This document shows positions 32,763-41,332 of a DNA stretch of 41,618 bases, in pieces. Both the position numbers and the translations under genes were made by a program. The stretch is from E44-bin46 sp964354655 (GTDB lineage: Bacteria; Chloroflexota; Dehalococcoidia; Dehalococcoidales; E44-bin46), in NCBI GenBank assembly GCA_964354655.1, contig CAYHAL010000011.1:1-41618 (forward strand), read 5' to 3'. Every line of letters begins with the position of its first letter. The stretch's first letter is position 1. Under the pieces are notes generated by a model that saw only the letters and a list, made by a program, of their open reading frames with translations, did no database searches and was not told the DNA's origin.

Positions 32763-32828
32763 ATGGAGTCGAAACTAGGATTTTGGAATGTTAGTCCGTC
32801 CTTAGAGGGACGGTTTTTAATTATTTAG
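32763..32828 (+). promoter_or_regulatory. Possible leader peptide and attenuator region of ilvD
   Basis: A 21-codon frame (ATG 32763, stop TAG 32826-32828) runs through the terminator and ends in Phe-Leu-Ile-Ile, with an early Leu codon CTA at 32775. A competing pairing is possible: CTAGGA (32775-32780) with TCCTTAG (32799-32805, one bulge), which would use the 5' arm of the terminator. The frame has no strong Shine-Dalgarno and its ATG is at the predicted mRNA start. Confidence 0.35.
32796..32818 (+). terminator. Intrinsic terminator between promoter and ilvD (attenuator candidate)
   Basis: CCGTCC / GGACGG six-bp GC stem, loop TTAGAG, followed directly by TTTTT. It ends 25 bp before the ilvD ATG and lies downstream of the TTGACA promoter, so it would act on the ilv transcript itself as well as on read-through from rpiB. 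Confidence 0.75.
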
Positions 32829-32843
32829 GGAAAAGGATAAAGT

Positions 32844-34511
32844 ATGAAAAGCGATGCGATTAAAAGGGGCGTGGAGCGGGCTCCGCATCGGTCTTTATTA
32901 CATGCTTTAGGCTGGGCAAGTTCGGAAATAGATAAGCCTCTTATAGGTATTATTAATAGCTTTAGTGAGATTGTCCCTGGACATATACATCTGCGAGATA
33001 TTGCCCAGGCAGTGAAAGCTGGGGTGCGCAGTGGAGGGGGTATTCCCTTTGAGGTTAATACTATTGCTGTATGTGACGGCATTGCTATGAACCACCCGGG
33101 TATGAAATATAGCCTGCCCAGCCGGGAACTAATCGCTGACTCAGCGGAAATAGTAGCTGAGGCTCATGCTTTTGATGCCTTAGTCTTTATCCCTAATTGT
33201 GACAAGATAGTCCCTGGGATGCTGATGGCAGCGGTGAGGCTAAACCTACCGGCTATCTTTATTAGTGGTGGTCCGATGCTGGCTGGTCGCCTGAGTAATA
33301 ACAACGAGATTAAAAAGGTTGACATCAATTCTGTCTTTGAGGCAGTAGGTAAGGTAGCTAAGGGGAAGATGAGTCAAGAGGAGTTGGAGCGGTTAGAGGA
33401 GGTGGCTTGCCCCGGTTGCGGTAGCTGTGCCGGGATGTTTACCGCTAACACTATGAATTGTGTCACTGAGGCTCTGGGAATGGGGCTACCGGGTAACGGT
33501 ACTATACCGGCTATTGATGCCAGGCGAATACAATTAGCTAAAGAGGCAGGGCGACAGGTTATGGAACTATTAGCTAACGATATTCGTCCCTGTGATATTA
33601 TAATTGAAGCTTCTATTTATAATGCCTTTGCTGTTGATATGGCGTTGGGCGGTAGCACTAATTCGGTTTTGCATCTTATGGCTATAGCTCATGAGGCGGG
33701 GGTTGATTTTTCTTTGCCTATGGTGAATGAGATAAGCGAGCGTACCCCCCACTTAGCTAAGCTAAGACCGGCTGGTGATTATCACGTGGAGGACTTGGAC
33801 CAGGCTGGCGGTATACCAGCGGTGATGAAGGAACTTGAAGAGGTATTAAACCTGGAGGCAAGAACAGTATCGGGGAAATCAGTGGCTGAGATTATTGCCA
33901 GCAGCCGGTCTGGGGATGGGAGAGTTATTCGCTCGGCTGCTAATGCTTACTCAGCTACAGGGGGTATTTGTGTCCTTTTTGGTAATCTGGCACCAGAGGG
34001 TGCGGTGGTGAAGAGGGGTGCCGTAGCTCCAGAGATGATGGTTCATCAAGGCCCAGCCAGAGTATTTGACTCTGAAGAGGAAGCCACCGCTGCCATTATG
34101 GGTGGCAGCATAAAGTCGGGTGATGTGGTAGTTATTCGCTATGAAGGGCCTAAAGGAGGGCCGGGGATGAGGGAGATGCTCACTCCCACTTCTCTATTGA
34201 GCGGTATGGGTTTGGATAAGGAGGTAGCTCTGGTAACTGATGGGCGTTTTTCCGGGGCGACCCGGGGTGCAGCTATTGGGCACGTCTCCCCTGAGGCAGC
34301 TAGCCGGGGGCCTATCGCTGCCTTGAGAGATGGTGACATAATTAAGATTGATATCCCTAATTATAAGCTTGAGGTTAAGCTTAGTGATAAAGAAATATCT
34401 CAGCGTTTAGCACATTTAGCTGAATTTGAGCCTAAAGTAAAAACAGGCTATCTCCAGCGTTACGCTGAAAAGGTATGTTCAGCTAGCACTGGGGCAGTGT
34501 TTAGCCGATAA
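32844..34511 (+). CDS. ilvD: Dihydroxy-acid dehydratase
   Basis: 555 aa, Fe-S dehydratase of valine and isoleucine synthesis. Cluster and active-site Cys are in IPNCDKIVPG and CPGCGSCAGMFTANTMNCVTEA, with an early Cys in AVCDGIAMNHPGMKYSL. Other motifs: GGSTNSVLHL, and RFSGATRGAAIGHVSPEA near the C-terminus with the conserved Ser. ATG preceded by AAAAGGA. First structural gene of the branched-chain operon. Confidence 0.97.
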   Translation: MKSDAIKRGVERAPHRSLLHALGWASSEIDKPLIGIINSFSEIVPGHIHLRDIAQAVKAGVRSGGGIPFEVNTIAVCDGIAMNHPGMKYSLPSRELIADSAEIVAEAHAFDALVFIPNCDKIVPGMLMAAVRLNLPAIFISGGPMLAGRLSNNNEIKKVDINSVFEAVGKVAKGKMSQEELERLEEVACPGCGSCAGMFTANTMNCVTEALGMGLPGNGTIPAIDARRIQLAKEAGRQVMELLANDIRPCDIIIEASIYNAFAVDMALGGSTNSVLHLMAIAHEAGVDFSLPMVNEISERTPHLAKLRPAGDYHVEDLDQAGGIPAVMKELEEVLNLEARTVSGKSVAEIIASSRSGDGRVIRSAANAYSATGGICVLFGNLAPEGAVVKRGAVAPEMMVHQGPARVFDSEEEATAAIMGGSIKSGDVVVIRYEGPKGGPGMREMLTPTSLLSGMGLDKEVALVTDGRFSGATRGAAIGHVSPEAASRGPIAALRDGDIIKIDIPNYKLEVKLSDKEISQRLAHLAEFEPKVKTGYLQRYAEKVCSASTGAVFSR

Positions 34512-34523
34512 GGGAGAAAAATA

Positions 34524-36245
34524 ATGAAAATGACTGGTGCCCAGATTATATGTGAGAGTCTGGTAAAGGAAGGAGTAGAGGTTATCTTTGGTTTCCCCGG
34601 TGGAGCTGTTTTACCCCTATATGATACCCTAGCTCGATATCCTCAGCTTCGCCACATCTTGGTACGTCATGAGCAGGGGGCTGCTCATGCTGCTGATGGC
34701 TATGCCAGAGCCACAGGGAAGGTGGGGGTATGTATAGCTACCTCAGGTCCCGGTGCCACTAATTTAGTAACCGGTATTGCTAATGCCCATCTTGACTCGT
34801 CACCGGTAGTGGCTATAACCGGTCAGGTAGCCAGAGCCTTTATTGGCAAAGATGCTTTTCAAGAGGTAGATATTTCTGGCATTACTTTGCCTATCACCAA
34901 GCATAACTATCTCGTCCTTGACGTAGGTTCAATGGCTAGAATAGTTAAGGAGGCTTTTTATCTAGCTCGGACAGGTCGACCTGGTCCGATACTTATTGAT
35001 GTCCCCCGAGATGTCTTTATAGACCAGGCGGAGTTTAACTACCCGAGCCAAGTAGATTTACCTGGCTATAAGCCAACCCTTCAGGGGCACCCAGCCCAGA
35101 TTAAGAAGGCAGCCAAGCTCATAAACGAGGCTCAGCGCCCGCTCATTATTGCTGGTAGGGGGGTGATTATCTCCGGAGCCTATGAGGAGCTTAAGCAGCT
35201 AGCTGAAACGGCACAAATACCAGTGGTTACTACTTTATTGGGCATTGGTTGTTTCCCGGAGAGTCATATTCTGAGTTTTGGTATGCTGGGTATGCATGGC
35301 ATGGCTTATGCTAATATGGCGGTTGAGGCTGCTGACGTCATTATTGCCATTGGGATGAGGTTTGATGATAGGGCCACTGGTAAGGTTAGTGAATTTGCCC
35401 CGCATGCCAGCATAATCCATATTGATATTGACCCAGCCGAAATCGGTAAAAATGTGCCTGTGGCTGTGCCTATAGTTGGTGATGTGAAGCTGGTTCTAAA
35501 CGCATTAAATAAACTCATTATCTCTACCAAGCATATTGATTGGTTTCAACAGCTTGAGCGTTGGCAAAGGGAGCACCCGTCAACGGTTATTAGGGAGTGC
35601 GAAGGGCTCTTGCCCCAGCTTGTCATTCGCAAGATATACGAGATAACACAGGGTGAGGCTATTATTGTTACCGGGGTGGGGCAGAACCAGATGTGGGCAG
35701 CTCAACACTTCTGCTATGATAAGCCAAATAGCTTAATCTCGTCAGGTGGATTAGGCGCTATGGGATTTGAACTTCCGGCAGCTATGGGGGTTAAGGTAGG
35801 CTGTCCTGATACTACTGTTTGGTGTATCACCGGTGACGGCGGTTTTCAAATGACTATTCAGGAGTTAGCTACTATAGTTCAAGAGAAAGTGGCAGTTAAG
35901 ATAGCCATTATTAATAATGGCTATCTAGGGATGATAAGACAATGGCAGGAATTGTTCTACGGTCGGCGATATGTGGCCAGTCCATTGAGTGGCCCTGACT
36001 TTGTTAAGATTGCTGAGGCATATGGAATCCCTGGACTGAGGGTTAGACACAAGGCGGAGGTAGTCCCGGCTATTAGGCAGGCCATGGCGGAGCCGGGTCC
36101 TTTCCTAATTGATTTTGTAGTGGAACCGGAGGAGAATGTTTATCCTATGGTAGTGCCGGGAGCAGCTTTAACTGAGGTTCTTGAAGGGCCGAAAGAGACG
36201 AAAGTTGTCTCGGATTCGGCAAAGCTTCCAGTGAGCAATATTTGA
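34524..36245 (+). CDS. ilvB: Acetolactate synthase large subunit
   Basis: 573 aa, ThDP- and FAD-dependent enzyme forming acetolactate or acetohydroxybutyrate. The catalytic Glu is in VRHEQGAAHAADGYARATG; the central FAD domain includes GMLGMHGMAYANMAV and GMRFDDRATG; the ThDP motif is GDGGFQMTIQELATIVQ...NN-GYLGMIRQWQ. ATG with GGGAG upstream, 12 bp after ilvD. Confidence 0.97.
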   Translation: MKMTGAQIICESLVKEGVEVIFGFPGGAVLPLYDTLARYPQLRHILVRHEQGAAHAADGYARATGKVGVCIATSGPGATNLVTGIANAHLDSSPVVAITGQVARAFIGKDAFQEVDISGITLPITKHNYLVLDVGSMARIVKEAFYLARTGRPGPILIDVPRDVFIDQAEFNYPSQVDLPGYKPTLQGHPAQIKKAAKLINEAQRPLIIAGRGVIISGAYEELKQLAETAQIPVVTTLLGIGCFPESHILSFGMLGMHGMAYANMAVEAADVIIAIGMRFDDRATGKVSEFAPHASIIHIDIDPAEIGKNVPVAVPIVGDVKLVLNALNKLIISTKHIDWFQQLERWQREHPSTVIRECEGLLPQLVIRKIYEITQGEAIIVTGVGQNQMWAAQHFCYDKPNSLISSGGLGAMGFELPAAMGVKVGCPDTTVWCITGDGGFQMTIQELATIVQEKVAVKIAIINNGYLGMIRQWQELFYGRRYVASPLSGPDFVKIAEAYGIPGLRVRHKAEVVPAIRQAMAEPGPFLIDFVVEPEENVYPMVVPGAALTEVLEGPKETKVVSDSAKLPVSNI

Positions 36246-36266
36246 GCCTAAGAAGGAGGCGATAAT

Positions 36267-36542
36267 ATGGCCATGACGAGGCATATCCTATTTGCTCTGT
36301 TGGAGGATAAGCCTGGGGTGCTTAACCGAATGACTAGTGTTTTCCGCAGGCGTGGCTTCAATATTCATAGTGTTAACGTGATTGATACTATTAACGTCGG
36401 CAGTAGTGAGCTACCTAATTTAACCCGCGTAACCATTGTTTTGGATGGAGAAGCAACTGTTGTGGAGGAGGTTAGGAAGCAGTTAGAAAAGATAATAGAT
36501 GTGGTCAAGGTATCTGAAATTACCGCAGAAGGTGCAGCCTGA
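36267..36542 (+). CDS. ACT-domain-only acetolactate synthase small subunit (truncated ilvN paralogue)
   Basis: 91 aa holding one ACT domain: HILFALLEDKPGVLNRMTSVFRRRGFNIHSV, then TRVTIVLDGE and VRKQLEKIIDVVKVSEI. It closely matches the first half of the next gene at protein and DNA level, but has a 7-9 residue insertion (VIDTIN) and lacks the C-terminal domain. Size resembles E. coli IlvM. GGAGG precedes ATG. It could be a second regulatory subunit or a decaying duplicate; it has no internal stop. Confidence 0.88.
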   Translation: MAMTRHILFALLEDKPGVLNRMTSVFRRRGFNIHSVNVIDTINVGSSELPNLTRVTIVLDGEATVVEEVRKQLEKIIDVVKVSEITAEGAA

Positions 36543-36590
36543 AACAGTTTTAGCTGAGGTTATTGAAGAATTTAGGAAAGAGATAACAAT

Positions 36591-37115
36591 ATGACGGCGA
36601 CAGAACACACCCTAGTTGCTTTGGTAGAGGATAAGCCAGGGGTGCTTACCCGGATGGCAAGCCTTTTCCGCAGGCGTGGCTACAATATTGAGAGTATTGT
36701 TGTCGGGCATAGTGAACTGCCTCGCCTATCGCGCATGACCATTGTTGTGAATGGGTCAGCTCCCATAGTGGAACAGGTTAGGAAGCAGTTAGGCAAGGTC
36801 GTGAATGTGGTCAAGGTGTCAGATATTACCGCAGATAACACAGTGGCTCGGGAGTTAGCCTTGATTAAGGTCGGGGCTACTTCCTCTACCCGAAGCGAGA
36901 TTATTCAAATCGTGGACATATTTAGGGCCAATATAGTAGATGTTGCCCCTGATTCAGTAATAGTTGAGGTTACCGGTGATGAGGAGAAGATTGATTCTTT
37001 GTGTAATTTGCTGCGTGGCTTTGGTATTAAAGAAATGACCAGGACTGGTCGTATAGCTATGCCCAGAGGAAGCCCAAGGCGGCTGCCAGAGGAGAAAGAA
37101 TCATCTAATCCCTGA
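36591..37115 (+). CDS. ilvN: Acetolactate synthase small (regulatory) subunit
   Basis: 174 aa, complete: N-terminal ACT domain (EHTLVALVEDKPGVLTRMASLFRRRGYNIES, about residues 5-75) that binds valine, and C-terminal ACT-like domain (ELALIKVGATSSTRSEIIQIVDIFRANIVDVAPDSVIVEVTG). It activates IlvB and gives it feedback inhibition. Starts 48 bp after the truncated paralogue. Confidence 0.95.
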   Translation: MTATEHTLVALVEDKPGVLTRMASLFRRRGYNIESIVVGHSELPRLSRMTIVVNGSAPIVEQVRKQLGKVVNVVKVSDITADNTVARELALIKVGATSSTRSEIIQIVDIFRANIVDVAPDSVIVEVTGDEEKIDSLCNLLRGFGIKEMTRTGRIAMPRGSPRRLPEEKESSNP

Positions 37116-37173
37116 TAGGCGGGTGAGGGAGATAGACAAACTAAGATAATAATAAAAAAGGAGATGATAAATT

Positions 37174-38166
37174 ATGGCTAAGATTTACTATGATGGTGAT
37201 TGCGACCTAATGTTGCTTGATGGGAAGGTGGTGGGGATTATAGGTTACGGAAGTCAGGGGCATGCCCAGGCTCAGAACCTCAGGGATAGCGGTTGTCAGG
37301 TGATAGTGGCTGAAGCCAAGGGGAGCGAGGGCTGGAAGAAGGCTAAGGAGGCTGGCTTTAATGTGCTGATGGCGGATGAAGTGGCAAAGCAAGCCGATAT
37401 TATTGTGATGCTGGCTCCCGACAATTTGCACCGAGAAATCTATTTTCAATCCATTGAGAAGGGGTTAGCCAAAGGCAATACCCTGATGTTTGCTCACGGC
37501 TTTAATATCCATTATGGGCAGATTATTCCACCACCCGATATTGACGTCAGCATGATAGCTCCCAAGTGCCCAGGGCATATGCTGAGGCAACTCTATACTG
37601 AAAAGAAAGGACCGCCGGCGATAGTGGCGGTTCATCAGGATGTTTCAGGTAAGGCCAAAGATATAGCCCTTGCCTATGCCAAGGGCATCGGTTGCTCCCG
37701 AGCTGGGGTCATTGAAACGACTTTTGCCGAGGAGACTGAGACTGACCTCTTCGGAGAGCAGACAGTTCTCTGTGGTGGGATTTCGGCCCTGATAAAGGCT
37801 GGGTTTGAGACGCTGGTTGAGGCTGGCTATCAGCCAGAGATAGCCTACTTTGAGGTTTGCCATGAGCTTAAGCTTATCATCGACTTGATATATCAAGGCG
37901 GCTTATCTTACATGCGCTACTCAGTTAGTGATACTGCTGAGTATGGTGATTATACTCGGGGACCACGGGTTATTGATGAGATGGTTAGAGATGAGATGCA
38001 ACAAATCCTGGCTGAGATTCAGGATGGTAGCTTTGCCAAGGAATGGATTTTAGAAAACCAGGCTGGTCGCCCGGTCTACAATGCCTTAAAGCGTATGGAT
38101 GAAGAGCACCCTCTTGAGCTGGTGGGCAGAGAACTACGAGCTATGATGCCGTGGCTGAAGAAGTAA
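37174..38166 (+). CDS. ilvC: Ketol-acid reductoisomerase, class I
   Basis: 330 aa. Rossmann motif GYGSQGHAQAQNLRDSG (residues 24-40), then the knotted helical domain with the Mg ligands in FGEQTVLCGG and ELKLIIDLIYQGGLSYMRYSVSDTAEYGD. It isomerises and reduces acetolactate to dihydroxy-isovalerate. The cofactor loop reads VIVAEAKGSEGWKKA (43-57) instead of the NADPH-type VGLRxxSxSW, with Glu47 and Glu52 where Leu/Arg/Ser usually occur. The TAA stop is part of the edge of repeat copy E. Confidence 0.96.
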   Translation: MAKIYYDGDCDLMLLDGKVVGIIGYGSQGHAQAQNLRDSGCQVIVAEAKGSEGWKKAKEAGFNVLMADEVAKQADIIVMLAPDNLHREIYFQSIEKGLAKGNTLMFAHGFNIHYGQIIPPPDIDVSMIAPKCPGHMLRQLYTEKKGPPAIVAVHQDVSGKAKDIALAYAKGIGCSRAGVIETTFAEETETDLFGEQTVLCGGISALIKAGFETLVEAGYQPEIAYFEVCHELKLIIDLIYQGGLSYMRYSVSDTAEYGDYTRGPRVIDEMVRDEMQQILAEIQDGSFAKEWILENQAGRPVYNALKRMDEEHPLELVGRELRAMMPWLKK

Positions 38167-38412
38167 CCTCACCCCCTTAATCCCCCTCTCCATAATATGG
38201 AGATATAATTCCTGGCATGAGGGGGAGGAGAAAAAAGAGGGGTTGACACCCCTCTTAGATGCCCCGTTAAGTTAATCTCATTCAAAGGGGGAAGAGAAAT
38301 AGAGAGGGGCATTAGCTCTCACTAACCTATAGGGCGTAAAGAGGGACGAAGTCCCTCTTACAAAACATTCCCCCTTCCTTTACTAAGGGAAGGGGGTCAG
38401 GGGCATAGGTTA
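38164..38412 (-). repeat. Dispersed palindromic repeat, copy E (compound)
   Basis: Occupies nearly all of the 275 bp between ilvC and leuA. It starts TAACCTCACCCCCTTAATCC, whose TAA is the ilvC stop codon. Hairpins: AAGAGGGGT-TGAC-ACCCCTCTT (38235-38256) and AAGAGGGAC-GAA-GTCCCTCTT (38339-38359), the latter with compensatory changes relative to copies A-C. It ends with CCCCCTTCC/GGAAGGGGG. Two units may be joined. Confidence 0.8.
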
Positions 38413-38441
38413 GAAGGAATGAAGGATAAAGGGGATTTTCG

Positions 38442-39962
38442 ATGGACAGGGTAATTATCTTTGATACAACGCTGCGGGATGGGGAGCAGGCGGCGGGGGG
38501 GACACTCAATATCCAGGAGAAGCTTGATATAGCCAAGCAACTGGAGAAGCTTGGGGTAGATGTCATTGAGGCTGGATTCCCCATTACCTCGCCGGGTGAT
38601 TTTGAAGCGGTAAGGCTTATCGCTAAGGAGGTTCGTATTCCTGTAATTTGTGCCCTAGCTCGGGCTCACCCCGATGATATCGGCCGGGCTTGGGAGGCAA
38701 TTAGACAGGCTGAGCATCCGCGCATACATGTGTTTCTTTCGGCTTCAGATATTCACCGCATCTATCAACTTAAAAAGAGCCGGGAGGAGATTCTGGAGAT
38801 GTCTCGTGGCATGGTAGCTCGGGCTAAAAAATATACCGGTGATATCGAGTTCTCACCGATGGATGCCAGTCGGACTGAACCCGAATACCTGTATCAAATC
38901 TTGGCAGCAGTTATTGATGCCGGGGCGACTACAGTAAATATCCCTGATACGGTGGGCTATGCCATACCAAGCGAGTTTGGTAGCCTTATTGGGGGGATTT
39001 TTCAAAATGTGCCCAATATTAATCGGGCTATAGTTAGCGTTCATTGCCACGATGACCTGGGTCTAGCCGTGGCTAATAGCCTGGAGGCAGTCAAGCAAGG
39101 GGCAAGGCAGGTGGAGTGCACCATTAACGGTATTGGGGAGAGGGCGGGCAATGCCTCGCTTGAAGAAATTGTCATGGCTATAAAGACCCGCAAGGACTTT
39201 TTCAACCTGACAACTAATATTAATACCACGCAAATTTATAAGACCAGCCGACTGGTAAGTGAGCTAACCGGCTTTCTGGTTCCGCCGAACAAGGCAATTG
39301 TTGGCACTAACGCCTTTAGTCATGAGTCGGGTATCCACCAGGATGGGGTCATCAAGATGCCGATAACCTACGAGATAATGGACCCAAGGACTGTAGGCAT
39401 TCCAGCTAGCAGTTTGGTGCTGGGTAAGCTTAGCGGGCGGCATGCCTTTAAAGAGCGGCTGGCAGAATTGGGCTATAGCCTGTCAGAGGAAGATTTCAAC
39501 CGTGCCTTCACCGCACTTAAGGAGCTGGCTGATAAAAAGAAGGAGGTTACCGACAAGGATATTGAGTCCCTTATTGCTGAGGAGCTGCGCACTGTCTCCG
39601 AAGTGTATCACATTGACCGCGTTCAGGTGTCTTGTGGCGATAGAGGTATTCCCACCGCCGCTGTCAGGCTTATTGCCCCTGATGGTCAGGTCCTAGCCGA
39701 CGCTGCTCTTGGCGCAGGACCGGTGGATGCCGTCTATAAGGCAATTAACCGACTGGTAGGGGTGCCCAATGTGCTCACTGAATTTACCGTTAAGTCAGTA
39801 ACTGAAGGCATCGACGCTATTGGTGCGGTACTTATCAGGATAGAAAGCGAGGGTGTAACCTACACCGGGCGGGGTGCTGATACTGACATTATTGTTGCCA
39901 GCGCTAAAGCCTATATGAATGCCCTTAATAGGCTACTAGCAGCTAAGAAGGCGGCTGGGTAG
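38442..39962 (+). CDS. leuA: 2-isopropylmalate synthase
   Basis: 506 aa. TIM-barrel domain with DTTLRDGEQ near the start, HCHDDLGLAVANSLEAVKQGA and NGIGERAGNASLEE; subdomain HESGIHQDGVIK; LGKLSGRHAF; and a C-terminal leucine-binding regulatory domain (about 385-500: VQVSCGDRGIPTAAVRLIAPDGQVL). It condenses acetyl-CoA with ketoisovalerate. Length and regulatory domain favour leuA over homocitrate or Re-citrate synthase. The segment after DGEQ is AAGG instead of the more common SPG. Confidence 0.94.
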   Translation: MDRVIIFDTTLRDGEQAAGGTLNIQEKLDIAKQLEKLGVDVIEAGFPITSPGDFEAVRLIAKEVRIPVICALARAHPDDIGRAWEAIRQAEHPRIHVFLSASDIHRIYQLKKSREEILEMSRGMVARAKKYTGDIEFSPMDASRTEPEYLYQILAAVIDAGATTVNIPDTVGYAIPSEFGSLIGGIFQNVPNINRAIVSVHCHDDLGLAVANSLEAVKQGARQVECTINGIGERAGNASLEEIVMAIKTRKDFFNLTTNINTTQIYKTSRLVSELTGFLVPPNKAIVGTNAFSHESGIHQDGVIKMPITYEIMDPRTVGIPASSLVLGKLSGRHAFKERLAELGYSLSEEDFNRAFTALKELADKKKEVTDKDIESLIAEELRTVSEVYHIDRVQVSCGDRGIPTAAVRLIAPDGQVLADAALGAGPVDAVYKAINRLVGVPNVLTEFTVKSVTEGIDAIGAVLIRIESEGVTYTGRGADTDIIVASAKAYMNALNRLLAAKKAAG

Positions 39963-40059
39963 TTTTTGAGCTAGGTGCTGAGATGTCAGTCGAGCTTCAA
40001 ATGGTCCTTCGTCTCCACCATATTCGGCAGTCTCTCTCAATACTTTAAAGGAGGCTATA

Positions 40060-41322
40060 TTGACTTTAGCCGAGAAGATACTGGCGGCTCACGCTGATAA
40101 GAAGAAGGTTAGCCCGGGTGAATTCGTCAATGTCAGTGTAGACCTGATTCTGGCTAATGATATTACTGCCCCTATTGCTATAAGGGAGTTTCGGAGAATA
40201 GGGGTAGACAAGGTCTTTGACCCCCAAAAGATAGTGATGGTGCCTGACCACTTTGTGCCCAACAAAGACATTGCCTCTGCCGAGCAGGCTAAGCTGATGC
40301 GAGAGTTTTGCTATGAGCAAGGAATAACCTATTTTGAAGTCGGGCGGTCGGGCATTGAACATGTGCTCTTGCCCGAGCAGGGTCTGGTACTACCTGGTGA
40401 TGTCGCTATCGGGGCTGACTCGCATACCTGTACCTATGGTGCTTTAGGTGCTTTTGCTACTGGCATGGGGTCAACCGATATCGCTGCGGCGATGGCAACC
40501 GGGGACATCTGGATGAAGGTGCCGCCTACTATTAAGCTGGTCTACCACGGCAGTCTGAGGGAATGGGTGGGGGGCAAAGACTTGATACTGTATACCATAG
40601 GCGATATTGGTGTTGATGGTGCTCTGTATTCGGCAATGGAGTTTACTGGTGAAGCAATAGACTCGCTATCGCTGGATGGACGATTTACTATGGCTAATAT
40701 GGCTATTGAGGCTGGGGCTAAGGCTGGCATCTTTAGGGTAGATAATAAGACTCAGCTTTACATAAAGTCCCGTGCCAAACGCTCATATAATGTTTATGAG
40801 CCAGATAGCGATGCAGAATATGCTCGGACTATTGACTATGATGTCTCAAATATCGAGCCTCAGGTTGCCTTGCCTCACTCACCAGCTAATACCAAGCCGG
40901 TTAGTCAGGTAGGGGATATAGAGATAAATCAGGCGGTAATTGGTAGTTGCACTAACGGTCGTCTTGAGGATTTGCGGCTTGCTGCCCAAATATTAAAAGG
41001 AAGAAAAGTTCACCCCTGGGTGCGCTGCATTATCATCCCTGGTTCCCAGCAGGTATATCTTGATGCCCTGACTGCGGGGCTAATAGAGGTATTCATCAAG
41101 GCGGGGGCAGTAGTCAGCACTCCAACTTGTGGTCCCTGCCTTGGTGGTCATATGGGGGTCCTGGCTGATGGTGAAAGGTGCATCTCAACCACCAACCGTA
41201 ACTTTGTCGGCAGGATGGGTAGTCCCAAGTCAGAAGTCTATCTATCTAACCCAGCCGTTGCCGCTGCCAGTGCCGTAGCTGGCAGGATTGCCAGCCCCGA
41301 GGAGGTTATTGCCTGGCGATAG
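40060..41322 (+). CDS. leuC: 3-isopropylmalate dehydratase large subunit
   Basis: 420 aa from TTG 40060 with AAAGGAGG 5 bp upstream. Aconitase-superfamily large subunit of the short archaeal/type 2 LeuC/HacA class. [4Fe-4S] cysteines in GSCTNGR and TPTCGPCLGGHMG; other motifs GADSHTCTYGALGAFATGMGSTD and NRNFVGRMGSPKSEVYLSNP. It needs a small subunit (LeuD), which is not found in the window. Homoaconitase or methylmalate specificity is possible, but the operon argues for leucine synthesis. Confidence 0.92.
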   Translation: MTLAEKILAAHADKKKVSPGEFVNVSVDLILANDITAPIAIREFRRIGVDKVFDPQKIVMVPDHFVPNKDIASAEQAKLMREFCYEQGITYFEVGRSGIEHVLLPEQGLVLPGDVAIGADSHTCTYGALGAFATGMGSTDIAAAMATGDIWMKVPPTIKLVYHGSLREWVGGKDLILYTIGDIGVDGALYSAMEFTGEAIDSLSLDGRFTMANMAIEAGAKAGIFRVDNKTQLYIKSRAKRSYNVYEPDSDAEYARTIDYDVSNIEPQVALPHSPANTKPVSQVGDIEINQAVIGSCTNGRLEDLRLAAQILKGRKVHPWVRCIIIPGSQQVYLDALTAGLIEVFIKAGAVVSTPTCGPCLGGHMGVLADGERCISTTNRNFVGRMGSPKSEVYLSNPAVAAASAVAGRIASPEEVIAWR

Positions 41323-41332
41323 GTGATGGATT

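Noticed and set aside
38241..38290. TTGACA in repeat copy E as a leuA promoter
   Set aside because: It is the loop region of a hairpin, and no -10 sequence lies at 16-18 bp.
38442..39962. Re-citrate or homocitrate synthase instead of leuA
   Set aside because: Length of 506 aa with a C-terminal regulatory domain and the ilv-leu context fit 2-isopropylmalate synthase.
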